64,000 nucleotides of DNA from Bacteroidota bacterium (GTDB lineage Bacteria > Bacteroidota > Bacteroidia > AKYH767-A > OLB10), in contig JADKDR010000013.1 of NCBI GenBank assembly GCA_016714535.1, positions 100,141 to 164,140 on the forward strand, written 5' to 3'. Shown piece after piece: positions 53,817 through 63,597 of the stretch. Below the pieces are notes generated by a model. That model searched no databases, was not told the DNA's origin, and saw nothing but the letters and a program-made list of their open reading frames with translations. The position numbers and the translations under genes are program-made. The first letter of the stretch is position 1, and each line of letters starts with the position of its first letter.

Positions 53817-56800
53817 ATGAAATCACAAATCACAAATCACAAATCACAAATCACAAATCCTATTCGGATCAGTTGTGTTGGCCATTGTATTTTTATTTTT
53901 ACATAAAGGCATGCAGGCACAAACCCACCCACCGGGTATTGAATGGACTACTGAAGATTTTTATCCATTTAATCCACCGTTTCCAACTCAAGCACAAGTA
54001 CCACAAACTAAAGATAATAGTAACGAAGATTGGTGGTACAATCATAAAAATGTATATGAAAGTGGCGTACACACAGGATACATTGCAGTTGGTTATTCTT
54101 CTTTTTCAAATTACTTTTACATTGAGCGGAATGACGGTTGTATTTTAACCGAATTGCAATATCCGGGAGGAACCGATTGTATTTTCGATGATTACCCTAT
54201 AACGGGAATTAGTCCTACCTATACTGGTAGAAGTGCTTTCCAATTTATTTCGCGCAAAGACTTATATGGCCACGATATTTGGACAAAGGTTGTGAATCAA
54301 AATTGGTTTCAAAATGTAATACAAACTACTGATGGAGGATTTTTGGCGGTTGGTATAACAGCCAGTACGCGCGAACCTGATTACAATGCCAATACGCTAC
54401 CGCAAGCCTTGGTGTATAATCCTGGATTAGATAATTACACCTACGATTGTCCCGGCTTGCCAGATCCAACTCCTTATATTCCATGGCATATAAATGCAGT
54501 TAAATTTGACATTAACGGCAATATATTGTGGAACCGACTCTATGGAAATGGTTTAGATTATTATCATGGTGTATATGATGTATGTGAATATGAAGATGCA
54601 AACGGACTACCAGCATACCGATTAGTATGTGGCATTGGGCAAAATCCAGGTTTAAAGTATCCATTAAATGCATTAGTTGTTGATTTAAAAACTAATGGTG
54701 ATGCAAATTGGATTCAGGAGTTTCCTTCTACAGTGCAAGGCGTTAATTATGGTCGCGATTTATATGGTATTGCTGCAAGAGGTACAGGTACAAGCCAACG
54801 CATAGTCGCAGTGGGGCGTGATGAAATAAATGGTGCTGGTACTGAAGTAAATGTAATGATGTGGGAAGGTGCTAACACTAACTACGTTGCACCAATCGAG
54901 CGTACCGAAAATTTTTCTCCACTAAATGACGCAGCCTATGATGTTAGTTTTCGGGATGACAATCATATCATTGTTGGTGTAACCTACAACTCAAGTGACT
55001 ATGGGTTAGCCGGAGGAAGTACTAATATTGGGAATATTGCTGAAGGATATGTAAGTGAGTTCCCATTGAATACTGGCATTATCGGCACTCCCACCAATTA
55101 TCCATTAACGCTTGGTATTGGGCAAGTTGATGACCAGTTATATGCCTACGACCTCAAGGTTGGTGTAACAACTACTGCCGATGGTGGCTTTGCAGCGGTT
55201 TCTTCAAAAAGGCCACAGCATTATACTACACAATATTGGGATCAATGCTGGACATGCAACAATGGACCGCAAATTTGTACAAACCAACCGGGATTTATTT
55301 ATGACGACTATTGGAACACTGATGCATTTGTAAAAAAATTTGCTTTGAATGGAACACCTGAATGGGAAATAACTTTTGATGAAAATTCTACTGAACCACC
55401 AGAGGATTATCCTGGCGACTTTAAAAAACAAGAATGTATGTATGGAATAACTGAAGCAGAGGATGGTGGTTTTGTAATAAGCGGAAATTATAGTTCCAAT
55501 TTTGACGATGCCTACTTAGCCAAATTATATCCAAATTGTCAAAATAATCTGACCTATGATTATGACGGATATGATAACGGAATCATTACCCCCATAGATG
55601 CATCCACCTTACCAAACCCATTAACAGGCACAAAAAAAATTCTGGGCATTTTGCATATTCCATCCGGTACTAATTTTACAATTGACGCAGGGGCATTATA
55701 TTTTGCCGATAGTAGGCAAACAGGAATTCCTACATATATACATATACAACCAGGTGGCCAACTTAATGTACAAGGTAATACAATACTTGATGTGGTACAA
55801 GGAAATGGATGCGATGATAACTCGATGTGGGATGGTATAGAGGTTTGGGGCGACCCCAACGGCAACAGCGGCTTTGGTAGTCAGGGCGTGTGTTATATAC
55901 AAGATGGCGCAACCATTACCAATGCACGTATTGGCGTGATGGCATCTGCAGGGCAGCGTGATGGCCTCTTACATTTAGACCCAAGGGAAACAGACGGTGG
56001 TGGATATATTAGAGTAACGGATGCAAACTTTATTAATAACCGAAGAAGTATTCACTATGCGCCTTATTATAATGGTTCTACTTTTAACTTCGTATTTAAT
56101 TCCAACTTTATAAATGGCAGTCCCATGCGCGATAAATATTATGAGCAATTTGTAGATCCACTTAAAAGACCTGTTGGAAATAATACATTCATTTCTGATT
56201 ACAATAGACATGGATTACTTATAGACAATAACCAATTTTCTATCAACTATGCTTATCCGGCCGATATAAGGGGCACCGCGGTAGGCTCTTACGATGCCAG
56301 AGTAATTATTAAAGATAATACAATTACCGATTTAACTACCGGTATCGAAATGGTGGATGGCAGTGCCGTTCTTACACCTGTAAGTGTGGTAAATAATGAG
56401 ATACGGGCACAGTATGGTGTACGGGCGTTGTCAGGGCATTTCATCAGATAAAAGAAAATATTTTTAATATACCATCAGGCACAGGTAGCGATGCAACCTA
56501 TGGCATTGCCATGATTAGCAGCCCTGCATTCAATATAGAGAGCAATACTTTTATAGGAGCATCAAAATTTAAAAATTTTGGACTAATAGTACACAATACC
56601 GACCAAATGGGTGGCCTTGCAGGCAAGTTTAATAACTTTGACAGTTTAGAAGTTGCCACCCAAACCGAACTAAATAACGATTTTCTCCAAATAAGTTGCA
56701 ACGACTATTACGATAATAATTACGACTGGTCCATAAGCCCCGAGTTTCCTACACTTGGCACATTAGCTACGCAAGGTACCGGCTGTGACCCTTTCACCGA

Positions 56801-57761
56801 AGTGCGCGCAGGCAATACTTTTAATGTAAATACCAATGGAGCCGAAAGCCATATTTACTCGCCACTTGTTGAGTTTAAATATTATGCAAATGGTACACCT
56901 AGTGTAACTATACCTGCATTAATTAGCCCAATACTTGCTAATGGGAATTTTGAGGATGTTGAAAATTGTAATAATCCGTTAGATGATTTAGTTTCATGTG
57001 CAGACGATGACCCTTGCCCACCACCATGCGACCACTTAAAACTTGCTTACCAAAAAGAAACAAATCCGCAATTAAAAAACCAATTATTCAATAAATGGAT
57101 TACCAAAAATATTATGAACGATAGTTTGTATAACGATTCATTGGTAATAGCTTTTATTGCAAACTCAACACAAGACAATAAAAATGTTTTGTTATTAATG
57201 CATCATTTTAATAATGAAAATTATACGCAAGCTGCCATGCATTTGAATCAAATTAAGGGCAACACAAAATACAGTGCAATTTTCAACTTGTATACTTATT
57301 TGTTCACCAAAATTAACAAGGGCAAATTAGAACTAAACAAAAAAGATAAAGTCACACTTAGTAGCCTTTCAAATAATAAGAATATGGATGGCGCTATAGC
57401 GCAGGGCTATATGAAAAATAATTTCGGCAAAACTCAAAAATTTATTCCTGAAACAATGGGTGGTAAAATACCGCGATTTGCCTTCACTGAAAGTAATAGC
57501 ACATTGGAGACAACCCTTAATTTAAAACCACAACCAGCTTCCAACTTGGTTGTTGTGATGGTAAAAACAACAAATGATGGCAAAGGCACACTAAATGTTT
57601 GTGATTTAACAGGAAAGAAAATATCATATTTAGTTTTAGAAAACATACACAATGAAATTAATTTCTCATTGGAGAATTATCTCAATGGTGTATATGTAAT
57701 GACAGTGCAAAATAATAGAGGCGAAACTATTGGCATTCATAAATTAGTAGTAGCCAAATGA
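53817..57761 (+). CDS. Large T9SS surface protein with heptanucleotide repeat at the 5' end; two frame breaks
   Basis: Secreted protein of about 1310 aa. ATG 53817 starts MKSQITNHKSQ, encoded by the 7-bp repeats, but is out of frame with the body. With one repeat fewer it runs into ILFGSVVLAIVFLFLHKGMQAQ, a perfect signal peptide, then THPPGIEWTTEDFYPFNPPF. The body contains propeller-like blades (VIQTTDGGFLAVGIT, TTTADGGFAAVSSKR, TEAEDGGFVISGNYS), a right-handed beta-helix region (GNTILDVVQGNGCDDNSMWDGIEVWG, then ITNARIGVMAS, LLIDNNQFSINYA), a second break at G3 56434-56436 (adding G gives LSGAFHQIKENIFNIPSG), a helical segment and a type A sorting domain. Alternative start GTG 53875 would truncate the signal peptide. 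Confidence 0.8.
53820..53854 (+). repeat. Heptanucleotide repeat (AAATCAC)5 in the start of a coding region
   Basis: Five perfect AAATCAC units directly after ATG 53817, followed by a partial AAATCC. Because 7 is not a multiple of 3, gain or loss of units changes the frame: five units leave the ATG out of frame, four (or seven) put it in frame with the signal peptide and the body. Confidence 0.8.
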
Positions 57762-59252
57762 TGACCTCAATATTATTAAAACCCAAAGGCTTTTGCCTTT
57801 GGGTTTTTTGCTTTGCGTTTAATTTTGTTGCTGCTCAAACATTTAATAAAACAATTCATGAAGGTGTGGATGGATTATTCAATATTTTGGAAAACGACTC
57901 ATCCTATTTTGGGGTTATGACAAGTGGATATCCTTTTTGGCCTAAATCACTAAGCATTTTGAAAATAAACACTCAAAGTTTCATCACAAAGAAAAAAATT
58001 AGCTATGGATCTGCTTGCGATGTTCCTTACGGATTGATAAAATTGAATAGTGATACTATGGTTGCCGGTAGTTTTGCATACAACAACTCAAATAATTTGT
58101 ATTCAAATTATCTGTTTTATTTCAATGAAAATATGGATAGTTTAGATACTAAATTTTTTGCATCACCTCTCGGCAATTCTTTAATAGGATTATACATTTT
58201 AAAATCCATGAACGGACAAATAATAATTACGGGCCAAATAACTGATACTAACCATACCACAGGCGATTGTTATTTAAGTAAAATTGATGATCAAGGAAAT
58301 TTGCTCTGGACAAGTACTTTTTGGTGGCCCTAAATATGATGCTGCCTACTCCTCCATCGAGCTCCCTGATGCAAGTATTCTTACTTTAGGATGGACACGC
58401 TCATTTGGGTTTGGCAACAATAGCAACCGCGATGTATTGCTTGTAAAGTGGGATTCACTTGGCAATAAACTGTGGCACAAAACTTTTGGGACACCTGTAA
58501 CAGAGGGCGGTATTGGTATTTCAGCTACCAAAGATGGAAATTACTTGTTGGCATGCACACAGTATAACCCCAACACAATGATAGAAAACCCTTGGATAAT
58601 AAAAGTAGATACTGGAGGAAATATAGTATGGCAAACAAAAGTGCTTATTACAGGAATGTGCAACCCATGGTGGGCAAAAGAAACCAAAACAGGCAATATT
58701 GTATGCGCAGGGAGTTGTCGTAATCTAAGCAACAATTTGGATGAGGGTTCAATTTTTTTATTAGATAGTATAGGCAACTTAAAATGGGAGCGGTCATTTC
58801 CACAAGGCAACGACCACGCCTATTTTCGAGATGTAATAGAAACAAGCGATAAAGGATTTATTTGTGCCGGTTTTTGCTTTGAGGGTGCAAGTGGCGGGCA
58901 AGATGCCTGGCTCGTAAAACTCGATAGCCTCGGCTGTGATAGCGTAGGTTGTGCTACATATACGGCTTTGCCTCATACTACCACTTCCAATGGTACAAGG
59001 CAGGAAGTCAGGTTATACCCAAACCCTGCAAAAGAAATTTTCTACATAAAATTTCCCCACGCATTTTTTGCAGATACATATACCGTTACTGTAACAGACA
59101 TGCAAGGGCAAATATTGTTGTATCAAAAACAGGTGTACAACCTCCGTCAGGATATTCCTATATTTGTAAATAATATTACCTCAGGCATGTACCTTGTTAC
59201 AATAAAGGCAGAAGAGAAAGCGTATGTAAGTAAGTTGATTATTGAAAAATAG
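57758..59252 (+). CDS. T9SS propeller surface protein, copy A, frameshifted
   Basis: About 497 aa. The ATG pair at 57758-57763 overlaps the preceding stop. The signal peptide MMTSILLKPKGFCLWVFCFAFNFVAAQ is partly encoded by a terminator-like hairpin. Then TFNKTIHEGVDGLFNI and SBBP/propeller-like repeats with ASILTLGWTRSFGFGNNSNRDVLLVKWDSLGNKLWHKTFG and ISATKDGNYLLAC follow, then DVIETSDKGFICAGFCFEG, and a type A sorting domain (LYPNPAKEIFYIKFPH, then SGMYLVTIKAE). A T5 run at 58318-58322 has one base too many; T4 gives STFGGPKYDAAYSS as in copy B. Probably co-transcribed or attenuated behind the large protein. Confidence 0.82.
57778..57809 (+). terminator. Terminator-type hairpin inside the start of copy A
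   Basis: AAACCCAAAGGC (57779-57790), loop TTTT, GCCTTTGGGTTT (57795-57806), then three more Ts: a 12-bp perfect stem with a U6 tract. It terminates the upstream gene yet lies in the signal-peptide codons of the next. Confidence 0.75.
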
Positions 59253-59296
59253 AAACATTAAAAAACAAACACAAATGGAGAATAAATTTAGTGTTT

Positions 59297-60076
59297 ATGA
59301 TTCGCAAAAACAGTGGAGTGCTGCCGCATCTGCCTCAGGTTGGTGTTTTCACCAACCTGCACAGACACACGAAACCGACCCCGCAACTTAAAAAGCAATT
59401 TTTCAATGAATGGATTAGCAAAAATATTATGAATGATAGTTTGTATAACGATTCGCTGGTAATAGATTTTATTGCGAACTCAACACAAGAAAATAAAAAT
59501 GTTTTGTTATTGATGCATCATTTTAATAATGAAAATTATACGCAAGCAGCATACCATTTGGCACTATTAAAGGCAATACAAAATACAATTCCATTTTCAA
59601 TTTGTACACTTATTTGTTTACAAAAAATTAACAAGGGCAAATTGGAGTTAACCAAAAAAGATAAAGCAAGTTTAAGTTCATACTCAAATAACAACAACAT
59701 GGATGGAGCCATTGCACAAGGCTATATGAAAAATAATTTTGGCAAAACACAAAAATTTATGCCGGAAACTATTGGAGGCAAAATACCAAAGATTGCCTTT
59801 AATGTCGATAAAAGTGAAACAGCATCAGATATTTTACTTTATCCGCAACCTGCAAACGAAACAGTAAATATAAAAATCACAAATGTACATAAGGGTACAG
59901 GTGAGTTGCATGTAAAAGACATTACCGGAAAGCAAATTGAAACTATTTTAGTTCAGAACATCGCAGTTGAATTCAATTTCTCAACTTCATTATTTAAAAA
60001 TGGTGTGTACATAATTGAAGCATTAGATGCTAATATGGTGAAAGTTGGCACGCAAAAATTAATTGTAGGTAAGTAA
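59297..60076 (+). CDS. Truncated duplicate of the large surface protein's C-terminus, frameshifted
   Basis: Reads TPQLKKQFFNEWISKNIMNDSLYNDSLVIDFIANSTQENKNVLLLMHHFNNENYTQAAYHLA, then in another frame IKGNTKYNSIFNLYTYLFTK between breaks near 59567 and at A6 59622-59627, then INKGKLELTKKDKASLS to GYMKNNFGKTQKFMPETIGG and a type A sorting domain (LLYPQPANETVNIKI, then GVYIIEALD). It matches residues from the last third of the 53817-57761 product. The N-terminus has no signal peptide, only a junk-like segment around a hairpin, so the product should not be secreted. Presumably a by-product of the tandem duplication. Confidence 0.7.
   Translation: MIRKNSGVLPHLPQVGVFTNLHRHTKPTPQLKKQFFNEWISKNIMNDSLYNDSLVIDFIANSTQENKNVLLLMHHFNNENYTQAAYHLALLKAIQNTIPFSICTLICLQKINKGKLELTKKDKASLSSYSNNNNMDGAIAQGYMKNNFGKTQKFMPETIGGKIPKIAFNVDKSETASDILLYPQPANETVNIKITNVHKGTGELHVKDITGKQIETILVQNIAVEFNFSTSLFKNGVYIIEALDANMVKVGTQKLIVGK
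59337..59358. repeat. Perfect hairpin at the duplication junction
   Basis: AGGTTGGTG (59337-59345), TTTT, CACCAACCT (59350-59358). It lies exactly between the end of the first repeat unit and the start of the second, in sequence not related to either copy. Confidence 0.55.
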
Positions 60077-61570
60077 TGAATAAAATATTATTTATTCCAA
60101 GGGGGTTGCTAACCCTCTTGGTTTTTTATGCTACAATTCAAAATACGATTGGTCAATCATTTAATTATACCTTACATGAAGGCATAGATAATTTATTTAA
60201 TATAATTCCTTTTGACTCAAGTAATTATGCAATGATGACAACTGGATACCCATATTGGCCAAGGTCATTGAGCATTTTGAAAATAGAACCCCAAGGAATA
60301 ATTACAAAAAAAAAAGATTTACAATACACCTAATTACGAATTGCCTTATGGATTATTGAAATTAAATAATGATACTATGGTTGTCGGGAGTTTTGCTTAT
60401 AATACAACCAACAATTTATTTTACGATTTTTTATTTTTTTTAAATAAAAAAATGGATAGTATTGATATTCGATATTTTCCTTCACCAATTGGTTTTGCTG
60501 TTGCTGGCCAGTATATTTTAAAAACAATTAATGGCCAAATATTAATCACAGGCCAAATAAATGATACGGCTCATACTACAGGCGATTGCTACATTAGGAT
60601 GATTGACAAACAAGGCAATATGTTGTGGACAAGTACATTCGGAGGACCAAAATATGATGCGGCCTACTCCTCCATCGAGCTCCCCGATGCATCAATCCTC
60701 ACTATTGGATGGACTCGCTCATTTGGGTTTGGCAACAATAGCAACCGCGATGTATTGCTTGTAAAGTGGGATTCGCTTGGTAATAAACTATGGCATAAAA
60801 CTTTTGGCTCGCCTGTAACTGAAATTGGTATTGGAATAACAGCAACTAAAGATGGAAATTATTTATTGGCTTGTACACAGTTTGACCCAAGCACTTCAAT
60901 AGAAAACCCTTGGATAATAAAAGTAGATACCGGAGGAAATATAGTATGGCAAACAAAAGTGCCTATCGCGGGAATGTGCAACCCTTGGTGGGCCAAAGAA
61001 ATCAGTACTGGTGATATAGTGAGTGCAGGCAGTTGCCGCAATGCTAACAACAATTTGGATGAGGGTTCAATTTTTTTATTGGATAGCGTAGGCAACTTAA
61101 AATGGGAGCGGTCATTTGCACAAGGCAACGACCATGCCTATTTTCGTGATGTAATAGAAACAAGCGATAGCGGATTTATATGTGCCGGTTTTTGTTTTGA
61201 AGGTACCAGCGGAGGTCAAGATGCCTGGCTTGTAAAACTCGATAGTGCAGGCTGCGATAGCGCAGGGTGCGCCATCTACACGGCTTTGCCTCATACTACC
61301 ACTTCCAATGGTACAAGGCAGGAGGTCGGGTTATACCCAAACCCTGCAAAAGAAATTTTCTACATAAAATTTCCGCATACATTTTTTGCTGATACGTATA
61401 CCGTTACTGTAACAGACATGCAAGGGCAAATATTGTTGTATCAAAAACAGGTGTACAACCTCCGTCAGGATATTCCTATATTTGTAAATAATATTACCTC
61501 AGGCATGTACCTTGTTACAATAAAAGCAGAAGAGAAAACGTATGTGAGTAAGTTGATTATTGAAAAATAG
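60076..61570 (+). CDS. T9SS propeller surface protein, copy B, frameshifted
   Basis: Paralogue of copy A, about 497 aa. ATG 60076 overlaps the previous stop. Signal peptide MNKILFIPRGLLTLLVFYATIQNTIGQ, then SFNYTLHEGIDNLFNI, a break at an A10 run (60306-60315; nine As give ITKKKIYNTPNYELPYGLLKL), then the same propeller repeats (STFGGPKYDAAYSSIELPDASILTIGWTRSFGFGNNSNRDV) and a sorting domain that is virtually identical to copy A, whereas the N-terminal 150 residues have diverged. Function unknown; a surface-exposed variant pair is likely. Confidence 0.82.
60097..60127 (+). terminator. Terminator-type hairpin inside the start of copy B
   Basis: CCAAGGGGGTT (60097-60107), loop GCT, AACCCTCTTGG (60111-60121) with one G-U pair, then six Ts. 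It sits at the same codons as the hairpin in copy A but with a different sequence. Confidence 0.75.
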
Positions 61571-61602
61571 GATAATATTTGCACCAAATTTCAATAGTAA
61601 AA

Positions 61603-61890
61603 ATGCAATTTTTAAAATACATATTGCTAAGCATACTGCTTACTACGCTAGTAGCTCAAACTGCCGATGCCCAAAGCCGCAGAACTCGCAAGAAAATTGA
61701 AGCGGCCGAGAAAAAGAAACAAAAGCAAAAGGAAGCAGAGTTAAAGGCGGTAAAGAAATTTCAAAAAAGGAACATGTCCATACAAGATAAGGAAACCCGC
61801 AAGCGAATGAAAAAACACAGGCGAAGCAAAGGAACTCCTTATGTAACCAAGCGTCCCGGATTTTTCAAACGTTTGTTTTCGAGAAAGTAA
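61603..61890 (+). CDS. Small basic secreted protein, 95 aa
   Basis: Signal peptide FLKYILLSILLTTLVAQTADAQ, then a highly charged mature part of about 70 residues with many Lys/Arg (SRRTRKKIEAAEKKKQKQKEAELKAVKKFQKRNMSIQDKETRKRMKKHRRS), probably one long helix, ending GTPYVTKRPGFFKRLFSRK. Function unknown. Small basic exported proteins with this RPGFFKRLF-type end occur across Bacteroidota. The stop is 2 bp before the next gene, so the two form an operon. Confidence 0.72.
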   Translation: MQFLKYILLSILLTTLVAQTADAQSRRTRKKIEAAEKKKQKQKEAELKAVKKFQKRNMSIQDKETRKRMKKHRRSKGTPYVTKRPGFFKRLFSRK

Positions 61891-61892
61891 AT

Positions 61893-62490
61893 TTGAAACG
61901 TCTAATTATATTCATCTTATTATTTTTTCTTCAGGCACCTTTGGTGCATGCGCAAGAAGAAGACAAACTTACCCACACGTATGTCAAATACGATAACCTG
62001 CAGGATGCTTTAAATAACCGCGATTCGGCAAAATATCTTGATCTAAGCAAAACTAAACTGACACAAATTCCGGAGCAGGTATTTCAATTAGCTAATCTGG
62101 AAGTGCTTATTGTAAACAAGAATAAATTAACAAGCATACCGAACGAGATTTCGAAGTTGCAACATTTGCGCGAGTTACATGCGGTCAATAATAAAATCAA
62201 AGTAATTCCTTCTACCATCAATGCGCTTACGCAATTAAAAGTATTAAACCTGAACCAATAATCTAATTGAAGAAATTCCGGTGGTGCTTACTCAAATAAA
62301 AGAACTCGAAGAAATTTATTTATGGGATAACGAGATAAGCATTATTCCGGCCGAAATAAAAAACCTCTACAACCTTAAAGTGTTGGAACTACGTGGAATA
62401 TTATTTGACGAAAAAGAGCAGCAACGTGTAAAATCTTTACTTCCCGAATGCAAAGTTTATTTTTCGCCATCATGCAACTGCAAGAAGTAG
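61893..62490 (+). CDS. Small secreted LRR protein, TTG start, frameshifted
   Basis: From TTG 61893 (no ATG available): signal KRLIIFILLFFLQAPLVHAQ, then YLDLSKTKLTQIPEQVFQLANLEVLIVNKNKLTSIPNEISKLQHLRELHAVNNKIKVIPSTI, four canonical 23-residue LRRs. The frame breaks near 62259 (LNLNQ stop); the other frame continues NLIEEIPVVLTQIKELEEIYLWDNEISIIPAEIKNLYNLKVLELRG, then EQQRVKSLLPECKVYFSPSC. Bacteroidota of this type often carry such a short LRR gene. Restoration needs two added bases or one removed. About 199 aa. Confidence 0.75.
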
Positions 62491-62556
62491 TTTACTCTGT
62501 ATAAAATTTTTTTTAGCCGAAAAAAATTAGCATTGCACACGTGTTAGCAGCAAGTT

Positions 62557-63285
62557 TTATTTTTGCCCGGCAATAACCACACTTCCAGCAATTTCTTTTA
62601 GGATTGGAATTTTTTCTACGGCTTTGCCTATGCCATTAACCATGCTTATCAATGGCTTTGGAACAATAGGGTGTAGAAAGTCGTAAGGATAAATAACTAC
62701 TTCTTTGTATCCGATATTTTGCAACATGGTTGCAAAAGACCAACGCACAATGGCTGTTTCGTCAGGCGAGTCGCCAAGCATTTTTTTAATAAAAGGAATA
62801 TTCTTTTGGATAAAAATCTGAGGGTTAATCATGTTTGGCTCGGCAAAGGCTATGCGTCCTCCCGGTTTTAGTACCCTGTATATTTCAGACATCGACTTTT
62901 GCATATCGAGGTGGTGCAGCACACTACTTCCAAAAACGACATCAAAGCTATTATCTGGAAAATCAAGATTCATTGCATCGCCAATAATAAATTTGTTTTG
63001 CGGATGTTTGGTACGAGCCTCTTCAAGCAAATCTTCCGAAATATCGATAGCCGTAATATCAGCACGGGTATCATCGTATATTTTTCCGGTAAACAGGCCT
63101 GTACCACAGCCTATCTCCAGGCATTTGTCGGTAGATTTTATTTTGGCAGCAGCTACTAACAATTGTGCTCTGCGTGTGGCACGCACTTGCCCTGCGGGCG
63201 ATGCCCAATTCCAAATATCTTCGGCACCACCTTCACGCAACTTTTTGCCGTGCTCTATTTCGTGCTCTAAGCGATTACTTCCCAT
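62557..63285 (-). CDS. Class I SAM-dependent methyltransferase
   Basis: Rossmann-fold methyltransferase, substrate unknown. The 242-aa reading from ATG 63285 shows the Methyltransf_11 motifs: CLEIGCGTGLFTGKI (SAM-binding motif I), ITAIDISEDLLEEA (motif II acidic residue), FIIGDAMNLDFPDNSFDVVFGSSVLHHLD (motif III/IV) and EIYRVLKPGGRIAFAEPN (motif V). The end YDFLHPIVPKPLISMVNGIGKAVEKIP is hydrophobic. Relatives with this extended C-terminus are often placed in glycolipid or ubiquinone-like pathways, but nothing here settles it. Upstream start at 63327 would precede the promoter's transcription start. Confidence 0.85.
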   Translation of the reverse strand: MGSNRLEHEIEHGKKLREGGAEDIWNWASPAGQVRATRRAQLLVAAAKIKSTDKCLEIGCGTGLFTGKIYDDTRADITAIDISEDLLEEARTKHPQNKFIIGDAMNLDFPDNSFDVVFGSSVLHHLDMQKSMSEIYRVLKPGGRIAFAEPNMINPQIFIQKNIPFIKKMLGDSPDETAIVRWSFATMLQNIGYKEVVIYPYDFLHPIVPKPLISMVNGIGKAVEKIPILKEIAGSVVIAGQK

Positions 63286-63306
63286 CGGTTTTATTCTATT
63301 GTTATG

Positions 63307-63314
63307 CAAAGTTA
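63307..63314 (-). promoter_or_regulatory. -7 element of the methyltransferase promoter
   Basis: TAACTTTG on the minus strand fits TAnnTTTG. The start would fall around 63300, so the ATG at 63285 is used rather than 63327. No TTG at the expected -33 distance. Confidence 0.45.
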
Positions 63315-63559
63315 GAACGATGCTCATGTCTAATATCTTAGGGCAGTAAAAGTTTTAAACAGTAATAAGCTACAGCAAGGGTGCCAGCAATGCGCAGTTA
63401 ACCACATTAGGCCTGATTGAGGTATTCGGTTTTTAGTTGCTTCATAATGCGTTGCGCATTTCAACTAATTAAAACAAAGGGGGAGCATATCATCTTTTCA
63501 GGCACAACAAATTTTATGTTGATTCGTTTTCAACTTCTGAATTATCAGAAAAATTCAAC

Positions 63560-63567
63560 TACTTTTG
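63560..63567 (+). promoter_or_regulatory. -7 element of the gap promoter
   Basis: TACTTTTG, perfect TAnnTTTG, 30 bp before the gap ATG. The -33 region is not clear. Confidence 0.45.
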
Positions 63568-63597
63568 AAAACATCTTAATAAATTAAAATTACAGAT

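Larger units (their letters stand above)
57068..61570 (+). repeat. Tandem duplication of about 2.2 kb
   Basis: 57068-59252 and 59381-61570 are direct repeats. Each contains the C-terminal 200 or so codons of the large surface protein (NIMNDSLYNDSLVI, then NVLLLMHHFNNENYTQAA) plus a full propeller-type T9SS gene, and both end with the same bases (GTTGATTATTGAAAAATAG). Some stretches are identical, the 5' ends of the propeller genes are more diverged. Confidence 0.85.
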
